The notes beneath the pieces were generated by a model. That model was not told where the DNA came from. It worked only from the letters and a program-made list of their open reading frames with translations, and did no database searches. A stretch of DNA of 14,956 nt from UBA4655 sp964585575 (GTDB lineage: Bacteria; Planctomycetota; Planctomycetia; Pirellulales; UBA1268). Below are positions 14,031-14,956 of this stretch, one piece after another (positions within the stretch are counted from its first letter, which is position 1; every line of letters begins with the position of its first letter). The stretch lies in assembly GCA_964585575.1 (NCBI GenBank), contig CAZPEM010000082.1, positions 1-14,956 on the forward strand, read 5' to 3'. Position numbers and translations under genes: made by a program.

Positions 14031-14133
14031 GCGCGTCCGGCTTGAAATCGGCAAGGACGTCGATGTCGCTGCGCATGCGCGGCATCGGCTTTCGCTTCTT
14101 CGGGTGCACACGCTTGATTCCCTTCCGGCAGAT
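14027..14133 (-). pseudogene. Fragment of a minimal nucleotidyltransferase (MNT)
   Basis: On the minus strand the frame reads CRKGIKRV and then, after a disrupted middle, RSDIDVLADFKPDAR. SDIDVLADF (SDIDVL encoded by 14053-14070) is the catalytic D-x-D core of MNT proteins, the antitoxin partners of HEPN toxins. The expected GSxxRG motif between the two parts is missing, replaced by a Lys/Arg/Pro-rich stretch, which suggests indels. The frame stops soon after. It faces away from the HEPN fragment that begins on the opposite strand at the same place. Confidence 0.45.
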
Positions 14134-14300
14134 TGGAAGGCGAAGGACATCGCGGGCACACGAGATCACCTTATCCGCGGCTACGACCTGATCGACCATC
14201 GCGTCCTTTGCGATGCGGTGCACATTCACGTTCCTCGGCTCATCGAAGCGATCGACGAACTGCTCGGCCGAGCAGGTACCCCGCTGCCCGAGGTGTGGCC
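14104..14300 (+). pseudogene. C-terminal half of a HEPN (DUF86-like) toxin
   Basis: The frame reads DWKAKDIAGTRDHLIRGYDLIDHRVL, then VPRLIEAIDELLG. This matches the end of DUF86-type HEPN proteins, where a RxxxxH motif in a form like RDxLIHGY provides the RNase site. Here the motif is RDHLIRGY: the expected catalytic His is Arg (codon CGC at 14176-14178, one transition from CAC). The N-terminal half of the HEPN bundle is missing, there is no convincing start, and the frame runs on into unrelated sequence after about 14290. The fragment should be inactive. HEPN genes normally sit directly after an MNT gene on the same strand; here the nearby MNT piece is on the other strand, so a rearrangement has occurred. 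Confidence 0.55.
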
Positions 14301-14319
14301 AGCGACGCCTGGGCTCTTG

Positions 14320-14563
14320 TCAAGCGTTAGCCGCCCGGCGCCGCTCCGGACGATACGCCTTGATCTCGGCCTCAATGTCTTCAGCCGTCATGGGAGGTGT
14401 TCCGCTTGGAGAGAACTTGAACCGCATCGCCTGCATCTTGGCTACGCGGGCTGTCGCGAGTCTTTTTTCCCGGGATCGCTTCGATCGCGCCGGGCTCGAG
14501 CAAGCCTTCGGCAGCGGCCTTCTTGGCGAGGACATCGGGAATCGTGATCTGGACGGTGGCGAT
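14320..14563 (-). pseudogene. Frameshifted VapB-like antitoxin
   Basis: Two minus-strand frames join into one small antitoxin. The first gives ATVQITIPDVLAKKAAAEGL and LEPGAIEAI; the second gives REKRLATARVAKMQAMRFKF and TPPMTAEDIEAEIKAYRPER, ending at the TGA at 14320-14322. This is the layout of short VapB-like antitoxins paired with PIN toxins in Planctomycetes (about 80 aa). The frames meet near 14469-14474 at a CCCGGG next to a run of six T; a net +1 or -2 change explains the break. The expected ATG before ATVQ reads ATC (14561-14563). Both lesions point to a dead gene. No PIN toxin follows downstream, where a HEPN fragment lies instead. Confidence 0.6.
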
Positions 14564-14679
14564 GAGTTGTGTCCACTCAGGGCAGTGATGATCGTAGGCG
14601 GGGATCAAGGCGAAATGCCTACGGCGGCCCGTCAGCAGCGACCGCCGGCGACGATCCAACTGTCACTATGTGCGAGTGT

Positions 14680-14956
14680 CAGAGTCTTCCGGATTGGCCC
14701 CGGCTTTGGTGGAACGCGATCAGCCGGATGTCGCCGCCGCACGCTGGGCACTGCAGGGGAAACTGCTCCCCCTTCCGAGCCATGAGCTTCGCCAATGCAA
14801 TCCGCGACGTAGCGTGGGAGCGGGGCTTTGGGGTCGCGTGAGTCGCGTCGCAGCAGCCTCCCATGGCATGCTCGACCGCCGCATGTCCGCCGACCGCATA
14901 CCCGCCGGTCGCGGCCGCGCATTGCTTGCCGACATTCCCTTTTGTCATGCGCCGTG
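14680..14956 (-). pseudogene. Remnant B: C-terminus of an IS91-type transposase (extends past the window)
   Basis: The minus strand reads NVGKQCAAATGGYAVGG, then KPRSHATSRIALAKLMARKG, then EQFPLQCPACGGDIRLIAF, the same region as remnant A and the typical IS91-type transposase end with its CxxC knuckle. After RLIAF the frame breaks (net -1) and KPGPIRKTLT continues in the next frame to about 14680, where resemblance ends. It is closer to the family pattern than remnant A. The upstream part of the gene lies beyond the right edge, so whether a full transposase with its catalytic domain exists there cannot be seen. Confidence 0.6.

Overview
The window looks like a GC-rich planctomycete chromosome, probably Pirellulales-like. 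The main reason is the DUF1549/DUF1553 protein with a Tat-signal-like start directly downstream of it, a gene pair (DUF1549/DUF1553 then DUF1501) very common in Planctomycetes and rare elsewhere. The LRR-like repeats fused to an M56 sensor protease and the planctomycete-style small proteins agree with this. No rRNA, tRNA or CRISPR array was seen. All family names come from reading motifs by eye; no database search was run.

Layout. (1) Positions 1-6961 are read leftward. In transcription order they hold: a small 81-aa protein behind a near-consensus sigma-70 promoter; a secreted beta-propeller protein of SMP-30/NHL type; the RNA 2',3'-cyclic phosphodiesterase ThpR; a BlaI/MecI-type repressor preceded by two matching palindromes; an M56 (BlaR1-like) membrane protease carrying about ten LRR-like repeats; the DUF1549/DUF1553 protein; and the start of a probable DUF1501 protein cut by the window edge. 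(2) Positions 7048-12251 are read rightward and form a housekeeping block: citramalate synthase (cimA), valyl-tRNA synthetase (valS, 8 bp downstream) and a bifunctional-nuclease-family (DUF151) protein. (3) Positions 12252-14956 are a decayed accessory region. Two remnants of the same IS91-type transposase C-terminus, both on the minus strand, flank about 1.9 kb of defence or toxin-antitoxin debris: a two-gene unit with an AbiEii-like nucleotidyltransferase, a possible recombinase zinc ribbon with a frameshift, a minimal-nucleotidyltransferase (MNT) fragment on the minus strand, the C-terminal half of a HEPN toxin on the plus strand with its catalytic His changed to Arg, and a frameshifted VapB-like antitoxin.

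How the parts work together. The repressor and M56 protease should form a signal-relay pair: the protease senses an extracytoplasmic cue, probably through the repeat domain rather than a penicillin-binding domain, and inactivates the repressor at the twin palindromes. cimA and valS pair isoleucine-precursor synthesis with valine tRNA charging. The right-hand region is best read as an IS91-associated insertion hotspot whose cargo has been shuffled and mostly inactivated.
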